Origin: an uncultured Oscillospiraceae bacterium
GTDB lineage: Bacteria > Bacillota > Clostridia > Oscillospirales > Oscillospiraceae
Direction of reading: 5' to 3'
NCBI GenBank assembly: GCA_947625965.1
Contig: CANQQO010000010.1
Coordinates: forward strand, 1 to 39,474
Length of the DNA: 39,474 nucleotides
Shown: piece after piece, positions 22,436 through 30,851 of the stretch
How the letters are laid out: each line of letters begins with the position of its first letter
Numbering within the stretch: the first letter of the stretch is position 1
Program-made: the position numbers and the translations under genes
The notes under the pieces: generated by a model
What the model was told of the DNA's origin: nothing
Database searches by the model: none
The model's input: only the letters and a program-made list of their open reading frames with translations

Positions 22436-23638
22436 TTACTGCCCCGCGTAGGGAATGGTCACGTCGGCGATCCGCCAGGCGCCGGTTTCGTCCCGCTGGA
22501 AATAGAGCTGGATGCGGCTGTGGTAGACCATGGCGGCGTCCCCCTGGATCACCGCCGCGTCAAAGACCACGCTGTCCGTCAGGGACCCGGTCAGCGTGTC
22601 GGCCCGCCGGTTTAGGTCGATGTTTTTGAGATACCGCATCCCCACAAGGCCCATGGCCTCCCGGGTGCAGAACAGCTTCAGATCAAAGTCCAGCCGTCCG
22701 CTCATGGGGATCGCCAGCAGGCTCCGGCAGAACCGGTCCGCCAGGTCCACCAGCGTCTGAAGATCGTCCCCGGCCTCCCGGGCCCCTACGTATTCCGCCA
22801 GGGTGTCCAGGTAGGCGGAGGCCCCTTCCGCCGCCGTGGGGTCCAGATACGCTTCGTCGCTGGGCGGGTACAGCTCCCGAATGTTGACATAATATGCTTC
22901 GTCAGCGGGAACGGCGTACCAGCAGCCGTCGGTGTGGCGCTCCAAAACGACCTGGGTCTTTACGATCACCTTTCCGGCGTAGGCTCCCGTTCCTTCGCTC
23001 ACCTGGCCGCTGAGGGAGTAGGGATAGAATTCCTCCCCCGCCGTCGCGGCAAAGCGGATCGTGCCCTCGACCAAGCCGCTTTTCTCCAGCTCCAGGTTGA
23101 CGCTCAGAGGGGCATAGTCCCGGCAGGAAAAGCCGCTGCCCGGGGAAAACTGGGCGAAGTGGGCGGGGAGGGCCGTCTGGACATACTCCCGGAGGGCCTC
23201 CTCCCCCCCGCCGGCGCAGGCAAAGTGGACCCGGCCCAGGCAGATATTTTCCAGGGCGTCAAAGGCCAGCCGGATGGAGGAATAGGAAGCCTGGGAGGCA
23301 TAGTACCCGTCCGCCTCCGTGCCCTCCGCCAGGACCGTCATGGGACTTCCGGGGTAGACGGTCCAGGACCGCTGGCCCTGGGCCACCGTGATCCACTCCG
23401 CCGCCTCCCCCGGGGCCTCCGCCGGGGCGAGGGGGGCGTCCTTTGCCTGGGTCAGGTTATAGTCCGGGGTCAGCATGGTGTAGGGGCCATAGTCCCGGCC
23501 GTCCCGATGGAGGGTCAGCGTCAGGGCGGCGGAGACGTCCATGGGCTCCGGGATGGAGGGCGGCCCGGGGTGGGCCGGGGCGCAGCCGGTCAGGAGCAGG
23601 GCCAGAAGCAGCAGAAGCGCCCATACTTTTTTCATCAT
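22436..23638 (-). CDS. Lipoprotein of unknown function, paralogue A
   Basis: A 400-residue exported protein with the lipobox LLTGC (Cys19) after an MMKK start; ATG 23638 or 23635 both follow AGGAGGAAC closely. I do not recognise the family. It is a paralogue of the next gene upstream: both share YGPYTxLxPDxNL near the N-terminus, WTVYP, LERHxDGxWY in the middle, DFDxxxFCTxEAxxxGMR, and a C-terminal QGDxAxV...WRIxDVTxP. The C-terminal part, with its alternating strands and 'WRI.DV' ending, resembles the NTF2-like/DUF4878-type domains of surface lipoproteins, a weak guess. It is co-transcribed with its paralogue (13-base gap) and divergent from a sigma/anti-sigma-like pair. Confidence 0.8.
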   Translation of the reverse strand: MMKKVWALLLLLALLLTGCAPAHPGPPSIPEPMDVSAALTLTLHRDGRDYGPYTMLTPDYNLTQAKDAPLAPAEAPGEAAEWITVAQGQRSWTVYPGSPMTVLAEGTEADGYYASQASYSSIRLAFDALENICLGRVHFACAGGGEEALREYVQTALPAHFAQFSPGSGFSCRDYAPLSVNLELEKSGLVEGTIRFAATAGEEFYPYSLSGQVSEGTGAYAGKVIVKTQVVLERHTDGCWYAVPADEAYYVNIRELYPPSDEAYLDPTAAEGASAYLDTLAEYVGAREAGDDLQTLVDLADRFCRSLLAIPMSGRLDFDLKLFCTREAMGLVGMRYLKNIDLNRRADTLTGSLTDSVVFDAAVIQGDAAMVYHSRIQLYFQRDETGAWRIADVTIPYAGQ

Positions 23639-23651
23639 GTTCCTCCTAAAA

Positions 23652-24965
23652 TCAGCTGAGAATCCATGGCAGGGTCACATCGTCGATCCGCCAGAGGCCG
23701 TCGTCTCCCCGCAGGAAGTAGAAGGTGATGTCGTTCTCGCTGACGATGGCCTGGTCGCCTTGGATCAAGAACACATCTGGAAAGGAACTGGGGTCGGACG
23801 GACTGCCGTCAACCCAGCTTGCCGGGATATTCACATAGCGGTGGATCAGGCTCCGCATCCCGTACCTGGTCAGGGCCTCCGGGGTGCAGAAGACGCCAAA
23901 GTCAAAGTCCGGCTGCCCGGCCAGGGGCGCGGCCAGGACGCAGGTGCGGAACAGACCGGCGATATTTATCAGCGCCTGCTGCGGGTCATCTGCCGAAAGG
24001 GTCTGATACGCTCTCAGCCCCGCCGGGACGCCGTCCAGGAAGTGCGCCGCCTGGACTGCCTCTGGGGCGGTCAGATCCATGGAAGTCGGGTCGTTGGACG
24101 AATAATCCCGGCCCAGGGCCTCCCGCTCGTGAATGGGAATAGGATACCAGTACCCGTCCCCGTGGCGCTCCAGAGCCAGCGTGCCGGTGAAGACGTTCTT
24201 CCCCTCCTGCTCCCCCATGCCCTCATCCAGACCTTCCAGGGAGAAGGGGAAAAACTCCTCGTCCACGATGCCGGAGAAGGTGAAGTTGCCCTCCAGATAC
24301 CCGTCCTCGCTGTAGGTCACCTGGTAGCCCAGCAGCTCGTAGTCCCGGCAGGCGCTGGTACTCAGGGGGTTGAGCCGGGCGAGCAGCGCCGGGTAGCCGT
24401 TGGCGGCGTAGTCCTCCAGCGCCGCCTCCGGGGTGTCCCCCGCCGCCCCGATTCGGAACTGGCTCTTATATTCCAGATTGCTGAAGACGATGCGATACAC
24501 CCGGCTGTAGCCCTCGGTGGAGTAGTAGACCGCGTCCTCCCCCTCGCCCCGCCGGGTGACGACGGGCTCCGTGGGGTAGACGGTCCAGTTTTCCCCCTGC
24601 CAGGTCAGCTCATACCAGTAGGTCACGCCGGACAGGTCCGGCGCTTCGATCTCCACGCCCTGGAGGCTGTCCAGGCAGCCCTGCAGATTGGTATCCGGTT
24701 TGAGCCGGGTGTAGGGGCCGTAAACAGTCCCCTCATAGACCAGGGAGAGGTGCACCGCCAACCAGCCTACGGGGGCGGGGGCCTGGGTTTCGGTGGGTGC
24801 CTGGGTGGGCGCCTCGGTGGCCTGAGACGTGGGGGGTGCGGAAGTGGAAGTCGGCGGCGCGCTGGTTTGGGAAGGCGCGGCGTCCGTCTGTTCCGGCTGG
24901 TCGTGAGGAGCGCAGGCGGTCAGCAGCAGCGCCGCCGCCAGCAGAAGGATCAATAGCTTTTTCAT
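23652..24965 (-). CDS. Lipoprotein of unknown function, paralogue B
   Basis: A 437-residue exported protein. The signal ends in LLTAC (Cys18), and a 45-residue Thr/Ser/Pro/Ala/Gln linker (APPTSTSAPPTSQATEAPTQ is part of it) reaches the folded domain at about residue 68. The folded domain is homologous to the downstream paralogue over its whole length, so a duplication gave the pair. ATG 24965 follows AAGGAGG by 7 bases; the frame is open further upstream, but without a start site. No function is known to me. Surface exposure and the divergent sigma gene suggest an envelope or stress role; this is inference only. Confidence 0.8.
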   Translation of the reverse strand: MKKLLILLLAAALLLTACAPHDQPEQTDAAPSQTSAPPTSTSAPPTSQATEAPTQAPTETQAPAPVGWLAVHLSLVYEGTVYGPYTRLKPDTNLQGCLDSLQGVEIEAPDLSGVTYWYELTWQGENWTVYPTEPVVTRRGEGEDAVYYSTEGYSRVYRIVFSNLEYKSQFRIGAAGDTPEAALEDYAANGYPALLARLNPLSTSACRDYELLGYQVTYSEDGYLEGNFTFSGIVDEEFFPFSLEGLDEGMGEQEGKNVFTGTLALERHGDGYWYPIPIHEREALGRDYSSNDPTSMDLTAPEAVQAAHFLDGVPAGLRAYQTLSADDPQQALINIAGLFRTCVLAAPLAGQPDFDFGVFCTPEALTRYGMRSLIHRYVNIPASWVDGSPSDPSSFPDVFLIQGDQAIVSENDITFYFLRGDDGLWRIDDVTLPWILS

Positions 24966-25021
24966 TTTCAAAGCCTCCTTGAAGGTGTTTTCACTGGGTA
25001 AGTGTACGGCGGGGGAGGGGA

Positions 25022-25088
25022 GGTGACATTTTTTCAAAAAAACTTGCCTCCCAAAAAATTTTCTGCTATATTGAAAAAAGAAGTCACC
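25022..25088. promoter_or_regulatory. Long-spaced dyad flanking the sigma-gene promoter
   Basis: GGTGACATTTTTTC (25022-25035) and, inverted, GAAAAAAGAAGTCACC (25073-25088) frame the promoter of the rightward sigma gene in the divergent intergenic region. The arms agree in GGTGAC and in the T6C end, with a two-base insertion. They could be paired binding sites for one regulator acting on both transcripts. Confidence 0.35.
25044..25072 (+). promoter_or_regulatory. Sigma-A-type promoter for the sigma/anti-sigma-like pair
   Basis: TTGCCT (25044-25049) and TATATT (25067-25072), spacer 17 bases. The start site would be near 25079, about 60 bases before the sigma-factor gene. Confidence 0.6.
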
Positions 25089-25139
25089 ATCCGACCGCCG
25101 GCGTACACAGAAAAGGCAGAGAGATGAAAAAGAGGGGAG

Positions 25140-25640
25140 ATGGCGCCGCCGATGACCCAGGAGCAAAGCGAACAGATCGAACAGTGCTATCTTTCCTGCT
25201 ACCGTCCTCTGCTGGCCTATGCGCGGGCGGCTCTGGGCCGGGAGGCCCTGGCGGAGGAGGCGGTCCAGGAGACCTTCGGCATCGTCTGCCGGAAGCCGGA
25301 GGAATTTCTGGCGGCGGAAAACCGCCGGGCGTGGGTCTACCAGGTATTAAAATATGTGATCCAGAATCAGCGCCGGGTCCAGGCCCGGGCGGAGCGGTTT
25401 TTCTCCGCCAGCGTGGAGGACACCGCCCCGGAGGCCCTGGGCAGCTACCGGGACCCGCCGGACCCGGATCTGCTCTACGGCGATCTGGCGAAGACGGAGG
25501 AATACCGGCTCATCCGCCGCCTGACGGAGGAAAAGCTATCCATGCTGGAGCTGTCCCAGGAGCTGGGGATCTCCGTCAGCGCCTGCAAAAAGCGGGTCCA
25601 GCGGGCCCGGGAGTTCCTGCGGCGCAGGCTCAGGCTTTGA
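25140..25640 (+). CDS. ECF-like sigma-70 family RNA polymerase factor
   Basis: A 166-residue factor with region 2 at about residues 18-80 (EEAVQETFGIVCRKPEEFL, then RRAWVYQVLKYVIQNQRR) and region 4 at about 118-160 (LSMLELSQELGISVSACKKRVQRAREFL). The size and layout fit small alternative sigma factors. The start is uncertain: ATG 25140 is adjacent to AGAGGGGAG, while ATG 25152 has a more usual distance to that site. The following gene encodes a single-span membrane protein, the typical anti-sigma arrangement. The divergent lipoprotein genes are candidate targets. Confidence 0.82.
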   Translation: MAPPMTQEQSEQIEQCYLSCYRPLLAYARAALGREALAEEAVQETFGIVCRKPEEFLAAENRRAWVYQVLKYVIQNQRRVQARAERFFSASVEDTAPEALGSYRDPPDPDLLYGDLAKTEEYRLIRRLTEEKLSMLELSQELGISVSACKKRVQRAREFLRRRLRL

Positions 25641-25656
25641 AGAAGGAGGCATCTTT

Positions 25657-26304
25657 ATGGATCTAAATCAAATGAGCGCCGAGGAGCTTCGCGCCCTCCT
25701 TCAGGCCGACGCGGCGGGGGAGGCTCTGGACCCGGACCTGGTCTGGGAGGCGGCGGAGCTGCTTGCCCAGAGGGAGCCGGCCCGGCACGCCCCGTCGGAG
25801 GGCTGGGCCCAGTTTCAGGCCCATTACGCGCCGCCAAAGGAGATCCCCTTCCGGCAGATCCGGCGGGTCGCGGCCCTGGCGGCGGCGGTGCTGCTCGTGG
25901 TGGGGCTGGCGCTGCTGCGTCCCCGGCCCGCGGCGGAGCCGGGGCCTCTGACCATGGCGCTGGCTTCCGTTGGATTGCCGGACCAGGCTCCGGCGGTGCC
26001 GGAGGGCTATGCGTTCCGCCAGGTGGAGGTGGTGAATACCCTGGGTCTGCTCTCGGTCAGCGCCACCTATGAAAAGGACGGCGCGGTTTTGACGGTCCGC
26101 TTTTTCCAGGACACCCTGGGCAGGGAGGTCCCGGCCCCCTCGGAGACGGCGGAGCGGTACGAAACGGCGGGGGGCGTCTGCTACATCACCCGGGAACGGG
26201 GTTCCCTCAGCGCCGTCTGGGCGCTGTCCGGCTGCAAGTGCCGGATCAACGGGGAGCTGACGATGGAGCAGATGAAGGCGGTGGTGGATTCCCTGACCGC
26301 CTGA
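25657..26304 (+). CDS. Single-span membrane protein, DUF4367-like, probable anti-sigma factor
   Basis: A 215-residue protein: about 65 cytoplasmic residues, one membrane helix at 71-88 (VAALAAAVLLVVGLALL) and an outside domain of about 125 residues. The outer part (PEGYAFRQVEVVNTLGLLSV, later TMEQMKAVVDSL) resembles the DUF4367 domain found in clostridial proteins next to ECF sigma genes. It lies 16 bases behind the sigma gene with AAGGAGG, so the two are co-expressed. The probable role is holding the sigma factor at the membrane until an outside signal is sensed; no anti-sigma zinc motif is seen, so this rests on context. Confidence 0.75.
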   Translation: MDLNQMSAEELRALLQADAAGEALDPDLVWEAAELLAQREPARHAPSEGWAQFQAHYAPPKEIPFRQIRRVAALAAAVLLVVGLALLRPRPAAEPGPLTMALASVGLPDQAPAVPEGYAFRQVEVVNTLGLLSVSATYEKDGAVLTVRFFQDTLGREVPAPSETAERYETAGGVCYITRERGSLSAVWALSGCKCRINGELTMEQMKAVVDSLTA

Positions 26305-26334
26305 TTGCCTCCGGCGCTTCTTAAAACAGAAAAT

Positions 26335-26381
26335 ACGCGGCCGGGAAACGGGAAAGACGCCTGTTTCTCAGCCGCGTTTTT
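26335..26381 (+). terminator. Intrinsic terminator after the sigma/anti-sigma-like pair
   Basis: A seven-base-pair ACGCGGC/GCCGCGT stem extends inward through GGGAAAC/GTTTCTC pairing (26335-26348 with 26363-26377) and ends in TTTTT. It lies only 8 bases before the -35 of the next promoter. Confidence 0.85.
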
Positions 26382-26388
26382 CGCCCGC

Positions 26389-26417
26389 TTGACATTTTTG
26401 GCGGGGCCCATTATAAT
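26389..26417 (+). promoter_or_regulatory. Perfect consensus sigma-A promoter of the glycogen/alpha-glucan operon
   Basis: TTGACA (26389-26394), 17-base spacer, TATAAT (26412-26417). Both hexamers are perfect, which predicts strong, largely constitutive transcription; no operator-like dyad was seen beside it. Confidence 0.9.
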
Positions 26418-26448
26418 GCCCTTAAAAGAACGGCGGGGAGGGCTTTTG

Positions 26449-28362
26449 ATGCGCTTTGACTATGAACATTTGGGCCGGACGGAGGCAAACTGCTGGCTCC
26501 TGGCCAACGGGCTGGGGGGCTACGCCGGTACCTCCGGGATCTTTTCCGTCACCCGGCGGGACCAGGGACTTTTGATCGGCGCCCGGTCCCCCAGCCTGCG
26601 GCGGAATTTGGTCCACAGACTGTCGGAGGCCCTGGAAGCGGCGGGAAGGGCCGTTTTCCTGTCCTCCCAGACCTTCGCCGAGGGGAGGGACGAGGACGGC
26701 TGGCGCTGGCTGACCCGCTTTTCCTGGGACGATGGACCTGTCTGGGAATATGACTGGGAAGGCGTCCATGTCCTCCGCCGGTGCGCTGTGGTCCACGGAG
26801 AGAATACTGCCGCCGTTACCTATGTCCTCCGAAACGACTCGGACCGGCCCTGCCGGCTGTCGGTGCGGCCCGTGCTGCCGGTGGAGGGGGAAGCGCTGCC
26901 GACGTGGACCGGCGAGGCCCTGGAACTGGGGGACTGGAAGCTGTACGTGCGCGCGAATTGCCCGATAACGCCCATTTCCCCAGTCACCGAGGACCTCTAT
27001 TACGCCGACGACGCCAAGGATGGCCGCCCGTCCCGGGGGCTGGGAGAAAGCCGCTTCCGGGCGGCCATTGAGGTGCCCCCTGGGCAGACGGGGCGGCTGG
27101 AGCTGGTCTTCTCCACGGCCCCCATCCGTCAAAGCGGGCTGGAGATCGTCGAGACCTGCCGGGCCCGTCTGCGGCGCTTAGAGGCGGCCGCCCCCTTCCG
27201 GGACCCGGCGGCCCGGGAGCTGGCCCGAGGCGCCGACGCCTATATCGTGGACAAGCCCTCCACCGGCGGGAAGACCATCATCGCGGGCTACCCCTACTTT
27301 GGCGACTGGGGCCGGGACACCATGATCGCCCTGCCGGGCTGCGTCCTGGCAAGAGGCGAGTACGACACCGCGAAGGGCATTTTGCGGACCTTCCTGGCCT
27401 ATGAGCGGGAGGGCCTGGTGCCCAACCTCTTCCCCGAGGGAGACGCGCCCCCCCGGTACAACACCGTGGACGCGGCGCTGCTGCTCATCAACTGCGTCTG
27501 GCTCTACTACCGGGCCACCGGGGACGGGGACTTTGTCCGGGAGGCCTGGCCGGTCCTGCTTCGGATCTGCCGGGCCTATCAGACGGGGACCCGCCACGCC
27601 ATCGCCATGGACGCCGACGGCCTGATCCGGGCCGGGGCGGGGATGGACCAGGTGACCTGGATGGACGTCTGCGTGGACGGCATCCTGCCCACCCCCCGCC
27701 ACGGCAAGCCCGTGGAGATCAACGCCTATTGGTACAACGCCCTCTGCGTCCTTCGGGAGCTGGCCCCCCTGGCGGGGGAGCCGGGGGAGCCCTTCGACGC
27801 TCTGGCCCGACGGGTGAAGGACTCCTTTGTCCGGGCCTTCTGGATGGAGGAGAAGGGATATTTGAAGGACGTGATCTCCGGTACCCGCGCCGACGAGCAG
27901 ATCCGCTGCAACCAGATCTGGGCGGTGTCCATGCCCTTCACGATGCTCTCCCGGGAGCGGGAGAAAAGGGTGGTGGATACCGTGTACCGCCACCTGTATA
28001 CGCCCTGCGGGCTACGGACCCTCTCCCCGGAGGACCCGGAGTTCCATCCCTTCTACGGGGGGCCCCAGAGGGAGCGGGACCTGGCCTACCATCAGGGGAC
28101 CGTCTGGCCCTTCCCCCTGGGGGCCTGGTATCTGGCGTATTTGAAGACGAATGACTTCTCCGCCGAGGCCGCCGCCCAGGTGCGGGCGTGGCTCAAGCCG
28201 ATGGCGGACCTGCTGCGGGAGGGCTGCGTGGGCCAGCTCCCGGAGATCTACGACGGCGGCCGGCCGGGACCCTCCAAGGGCTGCTTCGCCCAGGCGTGGA
28301 GCGTGGGGGAGCTGCTGCGGGTCTACGAGGCGCTGGAAAAGGAGGATATCTATGCTGGATAA
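26449..28362 (+). CDS. Glycogen debranching enzyme (amylo-alpha-1,6-glucosidase, GH133-like)
   Basis: A 637-residue enzyme with an N-terminal beta-rich domain (FDYEHLGRTEANCWLLANGL, GGYAGTSGIF) and a C-terminal (alpha/alpha)6 barrel from about residue 260. The barrel has GDWGRDTMIALPG (GRDT at 288-291) and the NTVDAALLLINCVWLYYRAT stretch typical of archaeal/bacterial-type glycogen debranching enzymes. It removes the 1,6-linked glucose left at branch points. The start ATG 26449 follows CGGGGAGGG and lies 32 bases past the promoter; the frame is open upstream but that part precedes the transcription start. It overlaps the GH13 gene by 11 bases. Together they degrade storage glycogen or related alpha-glucans. 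Confidence 0.88.
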   Translation: MRFDYEHLGRTEANCWLLANGLGGYAGTSGIFSVTRRDQGLLIGARSPSLRRNLVHRLSEALEAAGRAVFLSSQTFAEGRDEDGWRWLTRFSWDDGPVWEYDWEGVHVLRRCAVVHGENTAAVTYVLRNDSDRPCRLSVRPVLPVEGEALPTWTGEALELGDWKLYVRANCPITPISPVTEDLYYADDAKDGRPSRGLGESRFRAAIEVPPGQTGRLELVFSTAPIRQSGLEIVETCRARLRRLEAAAPFRDPAARELARGADAYIVDKPSTGGKTIIAGYPYFGDWGRDTMIALPGCVLARGEYDTAKGILRTFLAYEREGLVPNLFPEGDAPPRYNTVDAALLLINCVWLYYRATGDGDFVREAWPVLLRICRAYQTGTRHAIAMDADGLIRAGAGMDQVTWMDVCVDGILPTPRHGKPVEINAYWYNALCVLRELAPLAGEPGEPFDALARRVKDSFVRAFWMEEKGYLKDVISGTRADEQIRCNQIWAVSMPFTMLSREREKRVVDTVYRHLYTPCGLRTLSPEDPEFHPFYGGPQRERDLAYHQGTVWPFPLGAWYLAYLKTNDFSAEAAAQVRAWLKPMADLLREGCVGQLPEIYDGGRPGPSKGCFAQAWSVGELLRVYEALEKEDIYAG

Positions 28363-29974
28363 GACCAAAAGGGGCTGGTGGAAGAGCGCCGTCTTCTACC
28401 AGATCTACCCCAAGAGCTTTCAGGACTCCGACGGCGACGGCCTGGGGGACTTGAAGGGCATTCTTCGCCGCCTGGACTATCTGGAAAAGCTGGGGGTGGA
28501 CGGCATCTGGCTCTCCCCGGTCTATGCCTCCCCCCAGGTGGACAACGGCTACGACATCTCCGACTACCGGTCCATCTGGCCCCCCTTCGGGACCATGGCG
28601 GACATGGAGGAGCTGATCGCGGAGGCGAAAAAGCGGGGCATCTCCATCATCATGGACCTGGTGCTGAACCACACCTCCGACCAACATTTTTGGTTCCGGG
28701 AGGCCCTCAAGGGGAAGGACAACCCCTATCACGGCTACTACATCTGGCGGACCGGGACCCCCGACGCCCCGCCCAACGACATGACCGCTGTTTTTGGCGG
28801 CTCCATGTGGACCTACGTGCCCGCGCTGGGGGAATACTACTTCCACCAGTTTGCCCCGGAGCAGCCGGATCTGAACTGGGACGATCCCCGGGTCCGGCGG
28901 GAGCTCTACGACATGATCCGCTTCTGGGTGGACAAGGGGGTGGAGGGCTTCCGCCTGGACGTGATCGACTCCATTGCCAAGGAGCCGGATCAAAAGATCA
29001 CCAGCCGGGGCCCCCATCTGCACGAGTATATCCGGGAGCTGTCCCGGGAGGCGTTCCGGGAGGAAGGGCTGGTCACCGTCGGGGAGGCGTGGAGCGCCGA
29101 CGTGGCGGAGGCGGGACGGTACAGCGACCCGTCGGGGCGGGAGCTGTCCATGGTCTTCCAATTTGAACACACCTTCGCGGACTGCGCCAACGGGGACAAG
29201 TGGGCGGCGGTCCCGCTGTCCCTGCCCACGCTGAAACGGTGCATGGAGCGCTGGCAGCGGGGTCTGGCGGGCCAGGGATGGAACAGCCTGTTCTGGGACA
29301 ATCACGACCTGCCCCGGATCGTCTCCCGCTGGGGAGACGAGGGGGCGTACCGGGTGGAATCGGCGAAGATGCTGGCCATCGCCCTTCACGGGATGCAGGG
29401 CACCCCCTATATTTTCCAGGGGGAGGAGCTGGGCATGACCAACATCCGCCTGCCCATCGAGGAATATGAGGACCTGGAGACCCGAAACCGCTACGCGGAG
29501 GAGCTGGCCCGGGGAACGCCGGCGGAACAGGCCCTCTCCGCGATCTATGCCCGGAGCCGGGACAACGCCCGGACCGTGATGCAGTGGTCCGGCGAAGAAA
29601 ACGCCGGCTTCACCACCGGGAAGCCCTGGTTTGCGCTGAACCCCAACTACCGGCAGATCAACGCCGAGGCCGCCCTGGCGGACCCGGATTCGGTTTTTTA
29701 TCACTATCAGGCCCTGATCGCCCTGCGGAAGCGTTACCCGGTCTTCCGGGACGGGGATTTCACCCTTCTGTACCCCGACGACGAGCGCCTGTTCGCCTAC
29801 ACCCGGGAGACGGAGGAGGAGGCCCTGCTGATCGCCTGCAATTTTTCCAGGGACCCGCTGCCCTTCGCCCTTCCGGAGAAATTCCGGGGCGCGAAGCCGC
29901 TCCTGGGCCGGGACGGGGAGGTCCTGGGCCCCTATGAAGGGCGGCTCTACTATCAAAAGAGGGCCCGGCCATGA
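28352..29974 (+). CDS. GH13 alpha-glucosidase (oligo-1,6-glucosidase type)
   Basis: A 540-residue alpha-amylase-family glucosidase. The start WWKSAVFYQIYPKSFQDSDG and the region MDLVLNHTSDQHFWF are typical of oligo-1,6-glucosidases and alpha-glucosidases of subfamily 31. The catalytic nucleophile is Asp203 (GFRLDVID), the acid/base Glu245 (TVGEAWS) and the stabiliser Asp319 (DNHDLPR). No signal peptide is present, so it acts on imported oligosaccharides or products of the debranching enzyme. The valine of GFRLDVID followed by IDSIA is as in 1,6-acting members, so isomaltose-type bonds are likely; trehalose-6-phosphate hydrolase is a less likely alternative. AAAGGAGGATATCT precedes the ATG; the stop overlaps the next gene (ATGA). 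Confidence 0.88.
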   Translation: MLDKTKRGWWKSAVFYQIYPKSFQDSDGDGLGDLKGILRRLDYLEKLGVDGIWLSPVYASPQVDNGYDISDYRSIWPPFGTMADMEELIAEAKKRGISIIMDLVLNHTSDQHFWFREALKGKDNPYHGYYIWRTGTPDAPPNDMTAVFGGSMWTYVPALGEYYFHQFAPEQPDLNWDDPRVRRELYDMIRFWVDKGVEGFRLDVIDSIAKEPDQKITSRGPHLHEYIRELSREAFREEGLVTVGEAWSADVAEAGRYSDPSGRELSMVFQFEHTFADCANGDKWAAVPLSLPTLKRCMERWQRGLAGQGWNSLFWDNHDLPRIVSRWGDEGAYRVESAKMLAIALHGMQGTPYIFQGEELGMTNIRLPIEEYEDLETRNRYAEELARGTPAEQALSAIYARSRDNARTVMQWSGEENAGFTTGKPWFALNPNYRQINAEAALADPDSVFYHYQALIALRKRYPVFRDGDFTLLYPDDERLFAYTRETEEEALLIACNFSRDPLPFALPEKFRGAKPLLGRDGEVLGPYEGRLYYQKRARP

Positions 29975-30693
29975 GATTTACGGACTGCCTCTTTGATCTC
30001 TACGGGACCCTGGTGGACATCCACACCGACGAATCCAGCCCCCCGTTTTGGCGCCAAATGGCCCGCTGGTATCAGCGCCAGGGGGCGAGGTATGCTCCGA
30101 CGGCTCTGAAAGACGCCTATTTTGAGACGGTCCGGCGTCTGGAGGCCGCCTCCGAGGCGGCGGAGGGCTGGCCGGAGATCCGGATCGAGGAGGTCTTCCG
30201 CCACCTATATCTCGCCGCCGGCGTCCCGGCGGGGGAGGAGCTCGTGGTTCGGACCGGAAGGAAATTCCGCTTGACCAGCCTGGAGTATCTCCGCCTCTAT
30301 GACGGGGCGGAGGAGCTGCTCCACTCCCTCCGGCGGGCGGGGCTCCGGGTCCGGCTGCTGTCCAACGCCCAGCGGCTCTTTACCATGCCCGAGCTGGAGG
30401 GCCTGGGGCTGACGCCCCTATTTGACAGCGTCTCCCTGTCCTCGGACTATGGGGTGAAAAAGCCGGACCCACGGTTCTACCAGCGGGTCCTGGCGGAATT
30501 TTCCATCGATCCCAAAACCGCCGTCATGGTCGGCAACGACGGCCTCTGCGACATCCTTGGCGCGAAAGCGGCGGGGCTGTCCACGGTATACCTCCGCTCC
30601 AATCTGTCTCCGGAGGAGCCCCCGCCCCCGGCGGACTGGGCGCTGCCGGAGATGGATCTGGCCGCGGTGGCCAAAATTCTGCTCAGCGCGTGA
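29971..30693 (+). CDS. HAD-family hydrolase
   Basis: A 240-residue haloacid-dehalogenase-like hydrolase. Motif I is FDLYGTLVD with nucleophile Asp9, motif II SNAQ, motif III the Lys of GVKKPDP, and motif IV VGNDGLCDILGA. The second residue after the nucleophile is Tyr11 rather than the general-acid Asp of common phosphatases, as in dehalogenase-type members and some other HADs. It overlaps the alpha-glucosidase gene by four bases, so it is part of the glucan operon. A sugar-phosphate substrate would suit the context but the motif I change makes the reaction uncertain. A terminator follows. Confidence 0.85.
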   Translation: MRFTDCLFDLYGTLVDIHTDESSPPFWRQMARWYQRQGARYAPTALKDAYFETVRRLEAASEAAEGWPEIRIEEVFRHLYLAAGVPAGEELVVRTGRKFRLTSLEYLRLYDGAEELLHSLRRAGLRVRLLSNAQRLFTMPELEGLGLTPLFDSVSLSSDYGVKKPDPRFYQRVLAEFSIDPKTAVMVGNDGLCDILGAKAAGLSTVYLRSNLSPEEPPPPADWALPEMDLAAVAKILLSA

Positions 30694-30698
30694 GGCCG

Positions 30699-30730
30699 GC
30701 CCGGAGAACACTCCGGGCGGCGGCTTTTTT
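30699..30730 (+). terminator. Intrinsic terminator of the glucan operon
   Basis: CCCGGAG (30700-30706), loop AACA, CTCCGGG (30711-30717), then CGGCGGC and TTTTTT (30725-30730). It begins 6 bases after the HAD stop codon. Confidence 0.82.
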
Positions 30731-30744
30731 CCCAAAAAACGGGG

Positions 30745-30773
30745 TTGCAATTTTGTGAAAATTGCTGTATAAT
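30745..30773 (+). promoter_or_regulatory. Sigma-A promoter of the family-5 ABC importer operon
   Basis: TTGCAA (30745-30750), 17-base spacer, perfect TATAAT (30768-30773). The leader of about 70 bases carries a six-base-pair hairpin (CGCCGC, loop TGCGC, GCGGCG at 30821-30837) just before the AAGGAG ribosome site, which could modulate translation of the binding protein. Confidence 0.8.
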
Positions 30774-30851
30774 CACCCCTGGACAATTTAATAATGGGAG
30801 AAGAAGTTATTTTGTTGTAACGCCGCTGCGCGCGGCGGAAGGAGAATCGCA

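Noticed and set aside
25124-25666. Alternative frame starting at ATG 25124 across the sigma-factor gene
   Set aside because: The ATG is well placed behind the promoter, but the translation is Gly/Pro-rich without motifs, while the other frame has clear sigma regions 2 and 4.
28193-29956. Minus-strand open frame of about 590 codons opposite the GH13 gene
   Set aside because: The plus-strand frame has all GH13 catalytic motifs; the opposite frame is an antisense shadow with no motif.
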